Part shown: positions 36,052 through 44,125 of the stretch, piece after piece
Layout: each line of letters opens with the position of its first letter
Numbering within the stretch: the first letter of the stretch is position 1
Source: Treponema sp.
Lineage (GTDB): Bacteria > Spirochaetota > Spirochaetia > Treponematales > Treponemataceae
Direction of reading: 5' to 3'
Assembly (NCBI GenBank): GCA_017934745.1
Contig: JAGBIY010000051.1
Coordinates: 1 to 64,000, forward strand
Length of the DNA: 64,000 nucleotides
Notes under the pieces: model-generated
The model's input: only the letters and a program-made list of their open reading frames with translations
The model's database searches: none
What the model was told of the DNA's origin: nothing
Translations under genes and position numbers: made by a program

Positions 36052-36076
36052 TGCAACACCTACCCGCTACGAAAAA

Positions 36077-36859
36077 CTAGTCCTTGATGAGCTCCGCCCT
36101 GATTGATTCGGCACGCTTCGGATCGAGGAAGGTGACGAGCTTCTGGGCGAGGATGCGAGGGTTGTCTCCGAGCTGAATCGAGAGGACGCCTTCGATAATC
36201 ATCTCCTTCACAGCCATCTCGTTGCTGTTCTGCGCGAGCAGCTTCTGGGCGACAGGTCCGACAAGCCAGTTGGCGAGCATGGATCCGTACAGTGTCGTAA
36301 TCAAAGCGACAGCCATGTTAGGACCGAGGGAGCTTTTGTCTTCCAAGTTGTTCAACATACCAATCAAACCGATAACGGTACCCATCATTCCGAAACCAGG
36401 ACCGAAACCTGCCCACTGGTTGACGATGTTTATCATGGACATGTGCCTCGCCTCGCACTGGCTCATGTCGGCCTCCATGATTGCGCGGACCACGTTCGCG
36501 TCGGTGCCGTCGACGACCATCTTCAACGACTCCTTCATGAACTTGTCCTCCAAGTCGTTCAACTTGTCGTCGAGCGCAAGAAGACCTTCGCGGCGGGCGC
36601 TTTCGCTCAGATTGTACAGCGTCCTGATTATCTCCTCTTCGTTGTAGTTGAACGTCTTGAAGATACGTCCCATGCACTTGAACAAACCGAGCGCCTGCTT
36701 CATCGGTGCGACGATGAACAGAGAGGCGTAAGAACCTCCGATTGTCACGAACAAAGACGGAACATCGATGATTCCACCGAGCGAACCACCAGATGTCGCA
36801 ACACCAAGCACGATTACGGCAGCACCGCCGATAACACCAATCAATGACGCTATATCCAT
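36077..36859 (-). CDS. motA: MotA, stator proton channel protein
   Basis: This 260-residue protein has four TM helices (about 4-22, 32-52, 150-170, 180-205), the MotA cytoplasmic loop with charged helices, and the conserved GFGPGFGMMGTVIGLIGML segment with the proton-path proline. It forms the stator with MotB. GGGAG precedes the ATG. Confidence 0.96.
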   Translation of the reverse strand: MDIASLIGVIGGAAVIVLGVATSGGSLGGIIDVPSLFVTIGGSYASLFIVAPMKQALGLFKCMGRIFKTFNYNEEEIIRTLYNLSESARREGLLALDDKLNDLEDKFMKESLKMVVDGTDANVVRAIMEADMSQCEARHMSMINIVNQWAGFGPGFGMMGTVIGLIGMLNNLEDKSSLGPNMAVALITTLYGSMLANWLVGPVAQKLLAQNSNEMAVKEMIIEGVLSIQLGDNPRILAQKLVTFLDPKRAESIRAELIKD

Positions 36860-36909
36860 AAATAAAGTCTCCCTACATTTATTTCTTTTTTTTATTTAAT
36901 GCTTTGTTT

Positions 36910-37107
36910 TTAGATTTCTTGCTTTCGTATGCCGAGTCGGCTGCGGTAGGAAACGATTCGTTCAATGATTTCGTCAGGAGTATCACGAACGACAATCTTT
37001 TTTCCAGACAACAAGGTGATTGTCAAATCCGGAGTCTGCTCCATGCTTTCTATCATGTGCGGATTCAGCCAATAGGTTTTTCCGTCCAATCTTGTCACAG
37101 AAATCAT
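36910..37107 (-). CDS. flbD: FlbD family flagellar protein
   Basis: This 65-residue protein fits the small FlbD family seen before motA in spirochaetes and Clostridia (ISVTRLDGKTYWLNPHMIE then TITLLSGKKIVVRDTPDEIIERI). Function is not well defined. The ATG at 37107 matches the family start; the frame runs 15 codons further upstream. A promoter with the -10 box six bases before this ATG and an AAGGGG eleven bases away both exist, so the translation mode is unclear. Confidence 0.88.
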   Translation of the reverse strand: MISVTRLDGKTYWLNPHMIESMEQTPDLTITLLSGKKIVVRDTPDEIIERIVSYRSRLGIRKQEI

Positions 37108-37113
37108 TTTCTC

Positions 37114-37142
37114 ATTTTCCCCTTGATTTTGATTGAAGTCAA
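37114..37142 (-). promoter_or_regulatory. Candidate promoter of the flagellar operon
   Basis: On the minus strand TTGACT (37142-37137), spacer 17, and GAAAAT (37119-37114) end six bases before the flbD ATG at 37107. The -10 box is a moderate match and overlaps an AAGGGG that could be a distant ribosome-binding site, so this is one of two readings. Confidence 0.4.
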
Positions 37143-37221
37143 GCGACATCAAAAATCAAAAAATCCCCGGTTACAATATCGGAATTAATTTTATAATTTT
37201 TTATTAGATTCTTTTTTTTTC

Positions 37222-37250
37222 TTGCGTTTTTTAAAATCATTTTGTAATTT
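37222..37250 (+). promoter_or_regulatory. Candidate promoter of the OmpR-type two-component pair
   Basis: TTGCGT (37222-37227), a 17-base spacer and TAATTT (37245-37250) would start transcription near 37257, 20 bases before the ATG, keeping its AAGGAG. A consensus TATAAT at 37192-37197 with a weak -35 is an alternative. Confidence 0.45.
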
Positions 37251-37276
37251 CAAAAGGAAAAGCGAAGGAGAAAATC

Positions 37277-37966
37277 ATGAGCGCAAAGATTTTGGTGATA
37301 GAAGACGTGCCGGAGATGGCCGAACTGGTGGCAATGTACCTGACGAAGGACGGAATGGCAGTGCAGACGGCAGGCAGCGCGGAAGAAGGACTCGACATCA
37401 TAGAGAAGGACATTCCCGACTTGATAATCCTTGACCTCAACCTTCCCGGAATGAGCGGATTCGACTTTCTGAAAAAGTTCAGGAACGGCCACACAGCCAC
37501 GGTTCCCGTAATAGTGGCTTCAGCGCGGGACGAGGACGAGGACATCATAAAGGCACTCGGTGTCGGAGCGGACGAATTCGTGACGAAACCGTTCTCCCCG
37601 CGGGTGCTGGTGGCGAAGGTCAACGCGAACCTCAGGAGGAATTCGGAAGTTTCGGCAGCGGCGGAGGACACATACTCGTTCGGACCGTACAAGATTCTTC
37701 TCAACAGCTGCGTGCTGAAAAAAGGCGCGGAAAAGATTCCGCTCTCCGCGAAAGAGTACAAGGTGCTAGAATTCCTCATACAGCACGAAGGAAAGGCGCT
37801 CACGCCCGAGACAATCTACAAGGAAGTCTGGAAGTCCGAATTCGGCGACATGACGGCGGTGGCTGTCTACATACAGCGGCTGAGGAAGAAAATCGAGGAC
37901 GACCCGGCATCTCCGAAATATTTCAAGACTGAATTCGGCATGGGCTACAAATTCACAAGAGGCTGA
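37277..37966 (+). CDS. OmpR/PhoB-type response regulator
   Basis: This 229-residue protein has a receiver domain with phospho-acceptor D53 in IILDLNLPG and K104 in VTKPF, then a winged-helix DNA-binding domain (KEYKVLEFLIQHEGKALTPETIYKEVW... RLRKKIEDDP). It is the output of the histidine kinase encoded 25 bases downstream. The position next to the flagellar block is where flgE/flgD lie in other treponemes; target genes cannot be read. AAGGAG precedes the ATG. Confidence 0.93.
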   Translation: MSAKILVIEDVPEMAELVAMYLTKDGMAVQTAGSAEEGLDIIEKDIPDLIILDLNLPGMSGFDFLKKFRNGHTATVPVIVASARDEDEDIIKALGVGADEFVTKPFSPRVLVAKVNANLRRNSEVSAAAEDTYSFGPYKILLNSCVLKKGAEKIPLSAKEYKVLEFLIQHEGKALTPETIYKEVWKSEFGDMTAVAVYIQRLRKKIEDDPASPKYFKTEFGMGYKFTRG

Positions 37967-37991
37967 TGCTCTTTTCAAGGAAGAAACGGAA

Positions 37992-39374
37992 ATGAAAATA
38001 AAAAACCAGCTGCGGCTTTTCCTCGTTGGAATAATAGCGGTGCCGATAATGTGCACACTCTTCCTGCCCATCCACCATTACCTGACGAGGCCGGACAAAA
38101 TGCTCATGAACGGTTCCGAGAGAATCAGAAAGATGTCCGAACTCGACATGTCGGAAAGGGACATCGAAGTGCTCAAGCAGATAATGAAGACATTTCCGCC
38201 GGTCGTCGAATTCATCCTTATCGCGAACCATTCAGAAATCCTCACCACGAATTTCAAGGAATTCGAGGGGCTGGAGAGGACGACGGACGAGCAGATATTC
38301 GAATACATGAAGGACACGAGCTGCGACTACTTCTACCAGATTGTCTCCCCCCCGCTCGAAGACAGCAGCGCGGACGTGCTTCTGATAAGCCGGGTCGACA
38401 GGGATTTCACGGACGAACAGAAGCACGGAAAGAGGTGGGACAAGGTTTTCCTCTGGCTTGTCGCGCTCATCGCGGTCAGCGAGGCGTTCTGCATCACGAT
38501 GACGATACACATCTCTTCCACGATAACGAAGTCGATAACGCTGCTCGAAAAGCACACGCAGCGAATAGCTTCGGGGGAACTTGACGTGGAACTTGAGAGC
38601 AAAGTCCAGAAGAACGACAACGAGATAACGAGGCTAACCCAGAACCTTGAGCGGATGAGGCTTGACCTGAAGGACGACTCGGAGAGGCGGACAAAATTCA
38701 TAATGGGCATAAGCCACGATTTGAGGACGCCGGTCGCGGTCATCAAGGGATACACGGAGGCGATGGGCGACGGAGTATTCGAGACGGTCGACGAGATGAA
38801 GAAACCGATAGAGATAATCGCGGCCAAAACCGAACAGCTTGAGACGATGATCAACACGCTCATCAATTTCGTCAAGCTCAACCAGACGGAATGGCAGCAG
38901 CAGTTGAAGAGGCAGCGCATCGCGCCAGCCGTAAAGGAATTCGCACAGGGATTCGTCACAATCGGCGGCGTTTTCAAGAGGAACGTCGAAAGCGACATAG
39001 AGATTCCAGACGACATCGAAGTCCCGTTCGACAAGCTGCTTTTCCAGAGGGCGTTGGAGAACCTCTTCACGAATGCGGTGAGGTACACGAACGAAGGCGA
39101 CTCGATACGCATCTCGGCGAAAAGCTCGGACGGCAAAATTCTGCTCAAGATAGCGGATTCGGGAACAGGGATAGAGAAAAAGGACATAGACCAGATTTTC
39201 GACCTGTTCTACAGGGGAACGAACTCAAGAAGGGAAAGCGGAATGGGAATCGGACTGTCCGTCGTCAAGACGATAGTCACGACGCACGGCTGGAAAATCG
39301 ACGTGAAATCGCAGAAAGGAATCGGAACGGAATTCACTATAGAGATACCGTTGGAAGCGGACGTGAAAAACTAG
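37992..39374 (+). CDS. Sensor histidine kinase, HAMP-HisKA type
   Basis: This 460-residue kinase has two TM helices (about 8-30 and 155-178) around a periplasmic sensor of about 125 residues, a HAMP domain (KSITLLEKHTQRIASGELDVE), His242 in GISHDLRTPVAVIKGY, and an ATPase domain with NAVRYT, DSGTGI and GMGIGLSVVK. It phosphorylates the regulator encoded upstream. No known ligand domain is recognisable in the periplasmic part. The gene ends 24 bases from the convergent hemW. Confidence 0.92.
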   Translation: MKIKNQLRLFLVGIIAVPIMCTLFLPIHHYLTRPDKMLMNGSERIRKMSELDMSERDIEVLKQIMKTFPPVVEFILIANHSEILTTNFKEFEGLERTTDEQIFEYMKDTSCDYFYQIVSPPLEDSSADVLLISRVDRDFTDEQKHGKRWDKVFLWLVALIAVSEAFCITMTIHISSTITKSITLLEKHTQRIASGELDVELESKVQKNDNEITRLTQNLERMRLDLKDDSERRTKFIMGISHDLRTPVAVIKGYTEAMGDGVFETVDEMKKPIEIIAAKTEQLETMINTLINFVKLNQTEWQQQLKRQRIAPAVKEFAQGFVTIGGVFKRNVESDIEIPDDIEVPFDKLLFQRALENLFTNAVRYTNEGDSIRISAKSSDGKILLKIADSGTGIEKKDIDQIFDLFYRGTNSRRESGMGIGLSVVKTIVTTHGWKIDVKSQKGIGTEFTIEIPLEADVKN

Positions 39375-39397
39375 CTCTGTTCCGAAACGGAAACCAT

Positions 39398-40627
39398 TCA
39401 CAAAAGCTCCTCGAGGAAGCGGTTAAGGAGAAGGATGCCGCGCCGGTTCAAGCAATATATTTCTCCAGCTGGAGATTCGAGGACCGACGCGAGCCGTTTT
39501 TCCTTCCATTCAAAAAAGATTTCCGCGAATTTTCTTCCGGACGAATTCTCATACGAAAGGAGGCTCTTCCCGAAGCGTCTTTCAAATTCAGAAGAGAGGA
39601 CACCTTCCCTCATGCGGAACCCCATCATCAAAAACTCGAATTCAAGGGTCTTTCTGTCCAGAATTTCGCAATCGCGCGGAACCGAAGAGGAATCCACTTC
39701 AGAACCGCTCCAAAAATCGACATAGGACGGGACTGACCTCGTGTTCGTCCACCGGAGCGCGCACCCGTCGTCGAAATTTCCGCCATACCAAGTCCCGCTC
39801 GCTCCAGCTCCGCATCCGACATAGTTTTGGAGTTTCCAATAAACGCTGTTGTGCCGGCTTTCGAACCCCGGCTTCGCGAAATTGGAGACCTCGTACTGCA
39901 CGAATCCGTTTTTCTCAAGGATGTTTCTGCCCTCTATCCACATTCTGTCGGCCTTGTCCGGGGAAAATGGAATCTCGCCGGAATCCACCATTTTTCCGAG
40001 AGGAGTCCCCTCCTCGATTGTGAGCGTGTAGAGTGAGATGTGGTCAATAGAATTCAATCTGAATATTTTTCCGAACTGATTTCTGAACGAGGAGAACGTC
40101 TGCAACGGAAGCCCTGCGATGAAGTCCACAGAAAGCCTGCCTTTCCAAACGGAATCGAGGAATTCAAGGGCGGACATGGCGGACGATGAAGAGCACCCCC
40201 TGTGCACGGCAGCCAGAGCCTTGTCGTCGAGAGCCTGAACGCCGAGAGAGAGCCTGTTCACGCCGGAGAAAGCGCACGCTTCGACAAAATCGGGACGCAC
40301 ATCGTCAGGATTCATCTCCACTGTCACCTCGGTTCCGCCATCGAACGAAGCGGACTTTCCGACTCCATGAAAAAGGCTTTCGATTTGGGACGGAGAAAGT
40401 AGACTCGGAGTGCCGCCGCCGACATATATCGTCTTCCAGCGGTCTATGCCGTACTGCCGCGCGTAAAAAGCTGACTCCGACACGACCGCATCGATGTACG
40501 CGTCGGACAAGTCGTTGGGGAGCGACTTGCCGTCCGACTTGCGCGCAGCCGCGGGAATACTGTAGAAATCGCAGTAGTAGCACTTTTTGCGGCAGAACGG
40601 GATGTGTATATAGAGGGAAGATTCCAA
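39398..40627 (-). CDS. hemW: HemW-type radical SAM protein
   Basis: This 409-residue protein begins with HIPFCRKKCYYCDF, the CxxxCxxC cluster motif followed by Asp-Phe instead of the CxC of true HemN. That marks HemW, a haem chaperone often annotated as oxygen-independent coproporphyrinogen oxidase. A HemN C-terminal domain follows. The TTG at 40627 is chosen as start: it directly follows the lepB stop (TGA at 40632-40630) and has AAGG about ten bases upstream. No ATG exists in a suitable position. Confidence 0.85.
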   Translation of the reverse strand: MESSLYIHIPFCRKKCYYCDFYSIPAAARKSDGKSLPNDLSDAYIDAVVSESAFYARQYGIDRWKTIYVGGGTPSLLSPSQIESLFHGVGKSASFDGGTEVTVEMNPDDVRPDFVEACAFSGVNRLSLGVQALDDKALAAVHRGCSSSSAMSALEFLDSVWKGRLSVDFIAGLPLQTFSSFRNQFGKIFRLNSIDHISLYTLTIEEGTPLGKMVDSGEIPFSPDKADRMWIEGRNILEKNGFVQYEVSNFAKPGFESRHNSVYWKLQNYVGCGAGASGTWYGGNFDDGCALRWTNTRSVPSYVDFWSGSEVDSSSVPRDCEILDRKTLEFEFLMMGFRMREGVLSSEFERRFGKSLLSYENSSGRKFAEIFFEWKEKRLASVLESPAGEIYCLNRRGILLLNRFLEELL

Positions 40628-40629
40628 AA

Positions 40630-41328
40630 TCAGAAAACCTTGATTTTGTTGAACGGAAAATACTGAAGCACGACCCGGCCTTTTATCGCGTCCTTCTTCA
40701 CCGGTCCCCACAAGCGGGAATCGATGCACTCCATGCGGTTGTCGCCGAGGAGATAGTACTGTCCCTCGCCAAGCACAATCGGCTTCGTGCCGGATTTCGC
40801 TCCGAGGTTTATGTCCCAGCCGGTCGGAGCCGTGAAAATCTCCACGTCATACTTCTTGTCAATCAACTCGAATTCCGTCAGGAAATGGCTCTCGTTCTTC
40901 GGCTTGATGTACACCACATACTTGTCGATGTATATGGTGTCCCCGGGCATTCCGACGACGCGGCGCACCATCGGCAACGCCCCAGAGCGGTTCTCGGTGC
41001 CGAACGGCTGCCACTGCCTGGCCGTGACGAAAAGGAAGCACTGGTTCAAAAAACGCTGGATTATATTCAAATCAGCGGTCTCGTGGTTCTGCACAAGGAC
41101 GACATCCCCCCTGCCCGGAGTGCGGAGGAACGGAACGACAAATTCGACATTGCCGGCGGAGATGTCGGGAGCCATCGAATTCGACCTGCTGACGACCGGG
41201 TAAAGCAGAAAAGTCATGAAAATTGAAATCACGACGAAACAAATTAGAATTATCTTCAATACGAAAACGATGCGCTTGTAAAGCTCTTGCCGCATCTTGT
41301 ACGAAATTGCGTAGATGTTGTTGTCCAT
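40630..41328 (-). CDS. lepB: Signal peptidase I (LepB), catalytic Lys replaced by Arg
   Basis: This 232-residue protein has one TM helix (about 20-45), the nucleophile Ser51 in SNSMAP, RGDVVLV, VRRVVGMPGD (about 121-130) and LLGDNRMECIDSR. These are the boxes of signal peptidase I. In the well-studied enzymes the general-base lysine precedes the arginine (KR in IKRAVGLPGD); here the aligned residue is Arg122. That should impair the Ser-Lys dyad unless another lysine serves. A second, canonical LepB elsewhere in the genome would be expected. A promoter upstream predicts an almost leaderless message. Confidence 0.85.
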   Translation of the reverse strand: MDNNIYAISYKMRQELYKRIVFVLKIILICFVVISIFMTFLLYPVVSRSNSMAPDISAGNVEFVVPFLRTPGRGDVVLVQNHETADLNIIQRFLNQCFLFVTARQWQPFGTENRSGALPMVRRVVGMPGDTIYIDKYVVYIKPKNESHFLTEFELIDKKYDVEIFTAPTGWDINLGAKSGTKPIVLGEGQYYLLGDNRMECIDSRLWGPVKKDAIKGRVVLQYFPFNKIKVF

Positions 41329-41337
41329 TGTTTTGAC

Positions 41338-41366
41338 AGAATATCAGTTCACGCCTCGACTTGCAA
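41338..41366 (-). promoter_or_regulatory. lepB promoter, sharing the TTGCAA -35 box with smpB
   Basis: On the minus strand TTGCAA (41366-41361), a 17-base spacer and TATTCT (41343-41338) end nine bases before the lepB ATG at 41328. The -35 hexamer is palindromic and is also the -35 of the plus-strand smpB promoter. Confidence 0.7.
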
Positions 41367-41389
41367 GGAGACTTTTTTCCGCATATACT
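41361..41389 (+). promoter_or_regulatory. smpB promoter, sharing the TTGCAA -35 box with lepB
   Basis: TTGCAA (41361-41366), a 17-base spacer and TATACT (41384-41389) end eight bases before the ATG at 41398. The eight bases include GGAAG, but transcription would start at or after it, so the message is leaderless or nearly so. Confidence 0.7.
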
Positions 41390-41397
41390 CGGAAGTT

Positions 41398-41859
41398 ATG
41401 CCAGAGAACGTAAAAATAATAGCGCAGAACAAGAAAGCGCGGTTCAACTACACAGTGGAAGACTCTTACGAATGCGGAATAGCCCTTGAAGGCACGGAAG
41501 TGAAGTCCGTCAAAGCGGGAAGCATTTCCTATGTCGACTCGTTCGCCGAAATACAGAACGGAGAGGTGTGGGTCAGGAATTTCCACATATCGGAATATTC
41601 GTTCTCATCGATTTTCAACCACGATCCGGACAGGAAGAAAAAACTTCTGCTGCACAAAGAAGAGATAAAGCGACTGCAAAGAAAAGTCGATGAAAAAGGA
41701 TATACACTGATTCCATTGGACGTCTATCTGAAAAACGGGCGGGTCAAAGTCAAGCTCGGAGTCTGCAAAGGAAAGAAGCTCTACGACAAGAGAGAGACGA
41801 TAAAGCAGAGGGACATTGACAGAGACATGGCGCGCGACTTCAGAAAAGGACTTGAATAA
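41398..41859 (+). CDS. smpB: SmpB, tmRNA-binding protein
   Basis: This 153-residue protein matches SmpB: ARFNYTVEDSYECGIALEGTEVKSVKAG, ISYVDSFAEIQNGEVWVRNFHI, YTLIPLDVYLKNGRVKVKLGVCKGKKLYDKRETIKQRD. It carries tmRNA to stalled ribosomes. A longer frame begins upstream at 41287, overlapping lepB on the other strand, but the homologous start is the ATG at 41398. The tmRNA gene itself is not seen in the window. Confidence 0.95.
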   Translation: MPENVKIIAQNKKARFNYTVEDSYECGIALEGTEVKSVKAGSISYVDSFAEIQNGEVWVRNFHISEYSFSSIFNHDPDRKKKLLLHKEEIKRLQRKVDEKGYTLIPLDVYLKNGRVKVKLGVCKGKKLYDKRETIKQRDIDRDMARDFRKGLE

Positions 41860-41879
41860 GATTTTAGACGGAGGCTCCA

Positions 41880-42797
41880 ATGCCCCCTGGAAAAACAGGT
41901 TCGCACATGAGAAAAACACTGCTATGTCTGACATTCATCTTGTCAACATTCGCCAAAGTCCACGCAGACCAGCTGAAGGTCGAATACTACGGAGTCGTCT
42001 CAACATCATCGGATTCGAACATGATAAAGATGGCGCAGGACATTTTTTTGACGCAGCTGAAGTCGATAGACTACATCTCGGTCGAAGACAAACGCCCTGA
42101 CAGCGGAAAGACACTCAAGGCGACCCCCGAATTCACAACTGAGGGCGCGAGGATAATATTCTACGCGGAAATCGACGAGACAACGAACGAGGACCTGCAG
42201 AAGACATGGAACTGCAGGTTCAACGCGATGGATCCTGACGACAGGATTTACCACACGAAAAACGAGACATACGATTCCTACTACAAGATTCTTTCAGGCG
42301 CGAAATCGGCGATAGAGGACGTGCTGGCGGACTTCAGGACAGGAAGCAAAGAAGAAACGCAACAGCAGTCGGCAGGGGACGCGGCCAACGGAACACCGGT
42401 AAAGACGTTCGAAGGAAACATCGACATAGAGTCGCTTTCGGGAACATGGTACGGAGAGCCGTTCACCGACAAGATAATGATACTCAGGGGCGGACGCGGA
42501 TTCATAATATTCAAGAACGGCGCGACGATGAACATAAAAATCACGATAAAGAAAGCGGACTCGAAAGGCAACGTGAAGGAAATCGAGATAAGCCAGGTCG
42601 GAAAATCAAACGCATCGTTCTTCCCGGAACTTCCGCGGGAAATCGCACTGAACGTCGCATCATCCGCCTCCCCGATAACGTGGTCTTTCACAATCAAGCC
42701 TGGAGAACTGACGGGGACGAAAAAGACCCTCCTGCTGGCGGAAAACGGAATATCCGCGAAAGAAGGCTCTCTCAAGACGACTTGGCTAAAAAAATAG
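41880..42797 (+). CDS. Secreted protein of unknown function
   Basis: This protein of up to 305 residues has a signal peptide (about 10-32, ending HADQLK), then a mixed alpha/beta domain (about 30-160) starting with a repeated VEYYGVVSTSSDSNMIKMAQDIFL-type stretch, a linker and a beta-rich C-terminal domain (about 180-303, with GTWYGEPFTDKIMILRGGRGFIIFKNG resembling lipocalin-like small barrels). I recognise no named family. Start: ATG 41880 with GGAGG five bases before it; ATG 41907 with a weaker AGG is the alternative. It is 20 bases after smpB. Confidence 0.6.
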   Translation: MPPGKTGSHMRKTLLCLTFILSTFAKVHADQLKVEYYGVVSTSSDSNMIKMAQDIFLTQLKSIDYISVEDKRPDSGKTLKATPEFTTEGARIIFYAEIDETTNEDLQKTWNCRFNAMDPDDRIYHTKNETYDSYYKILSGAKSAIEDVLADFRTGSKEETQQQSAGDAANGTPVKTFEGNIDIESLSGTWYGEPFTDKIMILRGGRGFIIFKNGATMNIKITIKKADSKGNVKEIEISQVGKSNASFFPELPREIALNVASSASPITWSFTIKPGELTGTKKTLLLAENGISAKEGSLKTTWLKK

Positions 42798-42858
42798 ACC
42801 CGTTCAGGAAAAGCGATTCACATACAACTCCGAACAGGCCATCGACCATCGCAACAAA

Positions 42859-43446
42859 TCAGCTTACTTTTACGGCGCCCTGCCTCACGACGCTCACGCT
42901 GCCGTCCTCCTCGACCTTCACAATCGTGGACGGAATTCCGCCTTTCTTGTCTCCATCGTCCACTATCAGCTCCACGCTCTTGAATTCATGCTTTATCTGA
43001 GCGATGTTGTCCAGCACAGGCTCTCCGCTTCTGTTTACGCTAGTTGAATATATTGGCGCGCCACACCCCGCTATCACCTTCCTGAGCCATTCGTCTCCGG
43101 GACAGCGGAACGCGTTTGTAGTGAAAGGCCCCTTCTCTCCCTTCAAAAAAGTGTGGACGATTATCGTGAGGGGGCCAGGCCATTTCGACAAGAGAGAATC
43201 TGGAACGACATCCCGCGTGTACTTTTTCAAATCCTCAGGGCTTGAAATCAGCTGGATGAACGGTTTTCCCTCGTCCCTGCCCTTCAACTCGCGGATTTTC
43301 GCGTCCGTGTGATACGAATAATGCCGCCCGTCGACTATGCCCGAAAAACCGTACACGGTATCAGTGGGCAGCACGACGACTTTCCCGCGCCTTATGTAAT
43401 CTATCGCAATCTGAGCGGACTGCTCATCGCACTTTCTACAAATCAT
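42859..43446 (-). CDS. Sua5/YrdC-type threonylcarbamoyl-AMP synthase
   Basis: This 195-residue protein has the KVVVLPTDTVYGFSG motif of the YrdC/TsaC family, R-L-GRDEGKPF-like KGRDEGKPFIQLIS, and ends in a nucleotide-binding-like STIVKVEEDGSVSVVRQGAV. The product makes L-threonylcarbamoyl-AMP for t6A37 of ANN-decoding tRNAs. Length fits TsaC more than the longer Sua5. GAGGGGGG precedes the ATG. It follows the FtsB-like gene by nine bases. Confidence 0.85.
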   Translation of the reverse strand: MICRKCDEQSAQIAIDYIRRGKVVVLPTDTVYGFSGIVDGRHYSYHTDAKIRELKGRDEGKPFIQLISSPEDLKKYTRDVVPDSLLSKWPGPLTIIVHTFLKGEKGPFTTNAFRCPGDEWLRKVIAGCGAPIYSTSVNRSGEPVLDNIAQIKHEFKSVELIVDDGDKKGGIPSTIVKVEEDGSVSVVRQGAVKVS

Positions 43447-43455
43447 ACGCCCCCC

Positions 43456-43947
43456 TCATCTGGCCGCGCGCGCACCGGAAACGGCTCTCCCTCTGCGCAC
43501 GTCCCGAAAATCCGAAAGTTTTTGCTTGATGTCCTCAAGACACAAGTACGCGTACACGACGAAGAACATCAGAAAACCTGTGAATTTGCAGAACCACTCG
43601 GGAACGAAGAACGGCTCGACATACTTCATGGGAGTGCCGGTCTCGAAATAGAACTGGTCGTCGGCGACAAGTCCGTTGATTTTCACAATCTTCTCTCCGT
43701 TTCTGACGTAGCCGAGTTTTCTGGCGAAAGCCGCTATGACATCGGGATCTTTTTTGAGAGCGGTGTATTCAAGTTCGAGACTGTTGTTTATCTTTTTTAT
43801 TTCATCGACCCTTCCGCTGAGAATCTGCCTCTGCTCGCGGAGCTGCCCGCTTGCCCAGAGACCGTCCCTACCGAACGACAAGGAAATCAACACATAGAAG
43901 AACGTACCAGCCAATACAGCTGTCAAAAAACGAAACATTTTAGCCAT
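43456..43947 (-). CDS. FtsB/DivIC-like septum formation initiator protein
   Basis: This 163-residue protein has an N-terminal TM helix (about 6-24), a coiled coil (about 32-68) and the DivIC/FtsB motif DPDVIAAFARKLGYVRNGEKIVKI. It has a second hydrophobic segment near 120-137 (FCKFTGFLMFFVVYAYLCL), unusual for FtsB. It likely joins FtsL and FtsQ in the divisome. The promoter upstream predicts a very short leader. Confidence 0.75.
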   Translation of the reverse strand: MAKMFRFLTAVLAGTFFYVLISLSFGRDGLWASGQLREQRQILSGRVDEIKKINNSLELEYTALKKDPDVIAAFARKLGYVRNGEKIVKINGLVADDQFYFETGTPMKYVEPFFVPEWFCKFTGFLMFFVVYAYLCLEDIKQKLSDFRDVRRGRAVSGARAAR

Positions 43948-43956
43948 AACAAATGT

Positions 43957-43986
43957 AGTATCGGCAGCAAGTCCAAATTTCTACAA
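43957..43986 (-). promoter_or_regulatory. Predicted promoter of the FtsB-like gene
   Basis: On the minus strand TTGTAG (43986-43981), an 18-base spacer and GATACT (43962-43957) end nine bases before the ATG at 43947. No ribosome-binding site is visible. Confidence 0.5.
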
Positions 43987-44125
43987 CAAGGCAAAAGCAA
44001 AAATATATGCGACTTTCAGAGAATCGCCAAAAAGGCTAAAATACCTACAGTTTTCAACTCGACAGACCGATAAGAAAGAAAAATATTCATTTTTCATGAA
44101 AAATTAATTTTTAGAGAGGAAATAT

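Noticed and set aside
39378..39397. Terminator between the histidine kinase and hemW
   Set aside because: TTCCG/CGGAA with a three-base loop is only five pairs and lacks a T-run.
41287..41397. Longer N terminus for SmpB
   Set aside because: It runs through the shared lepB/smpB promoter and into lepB, and the homologous start is at 41398.
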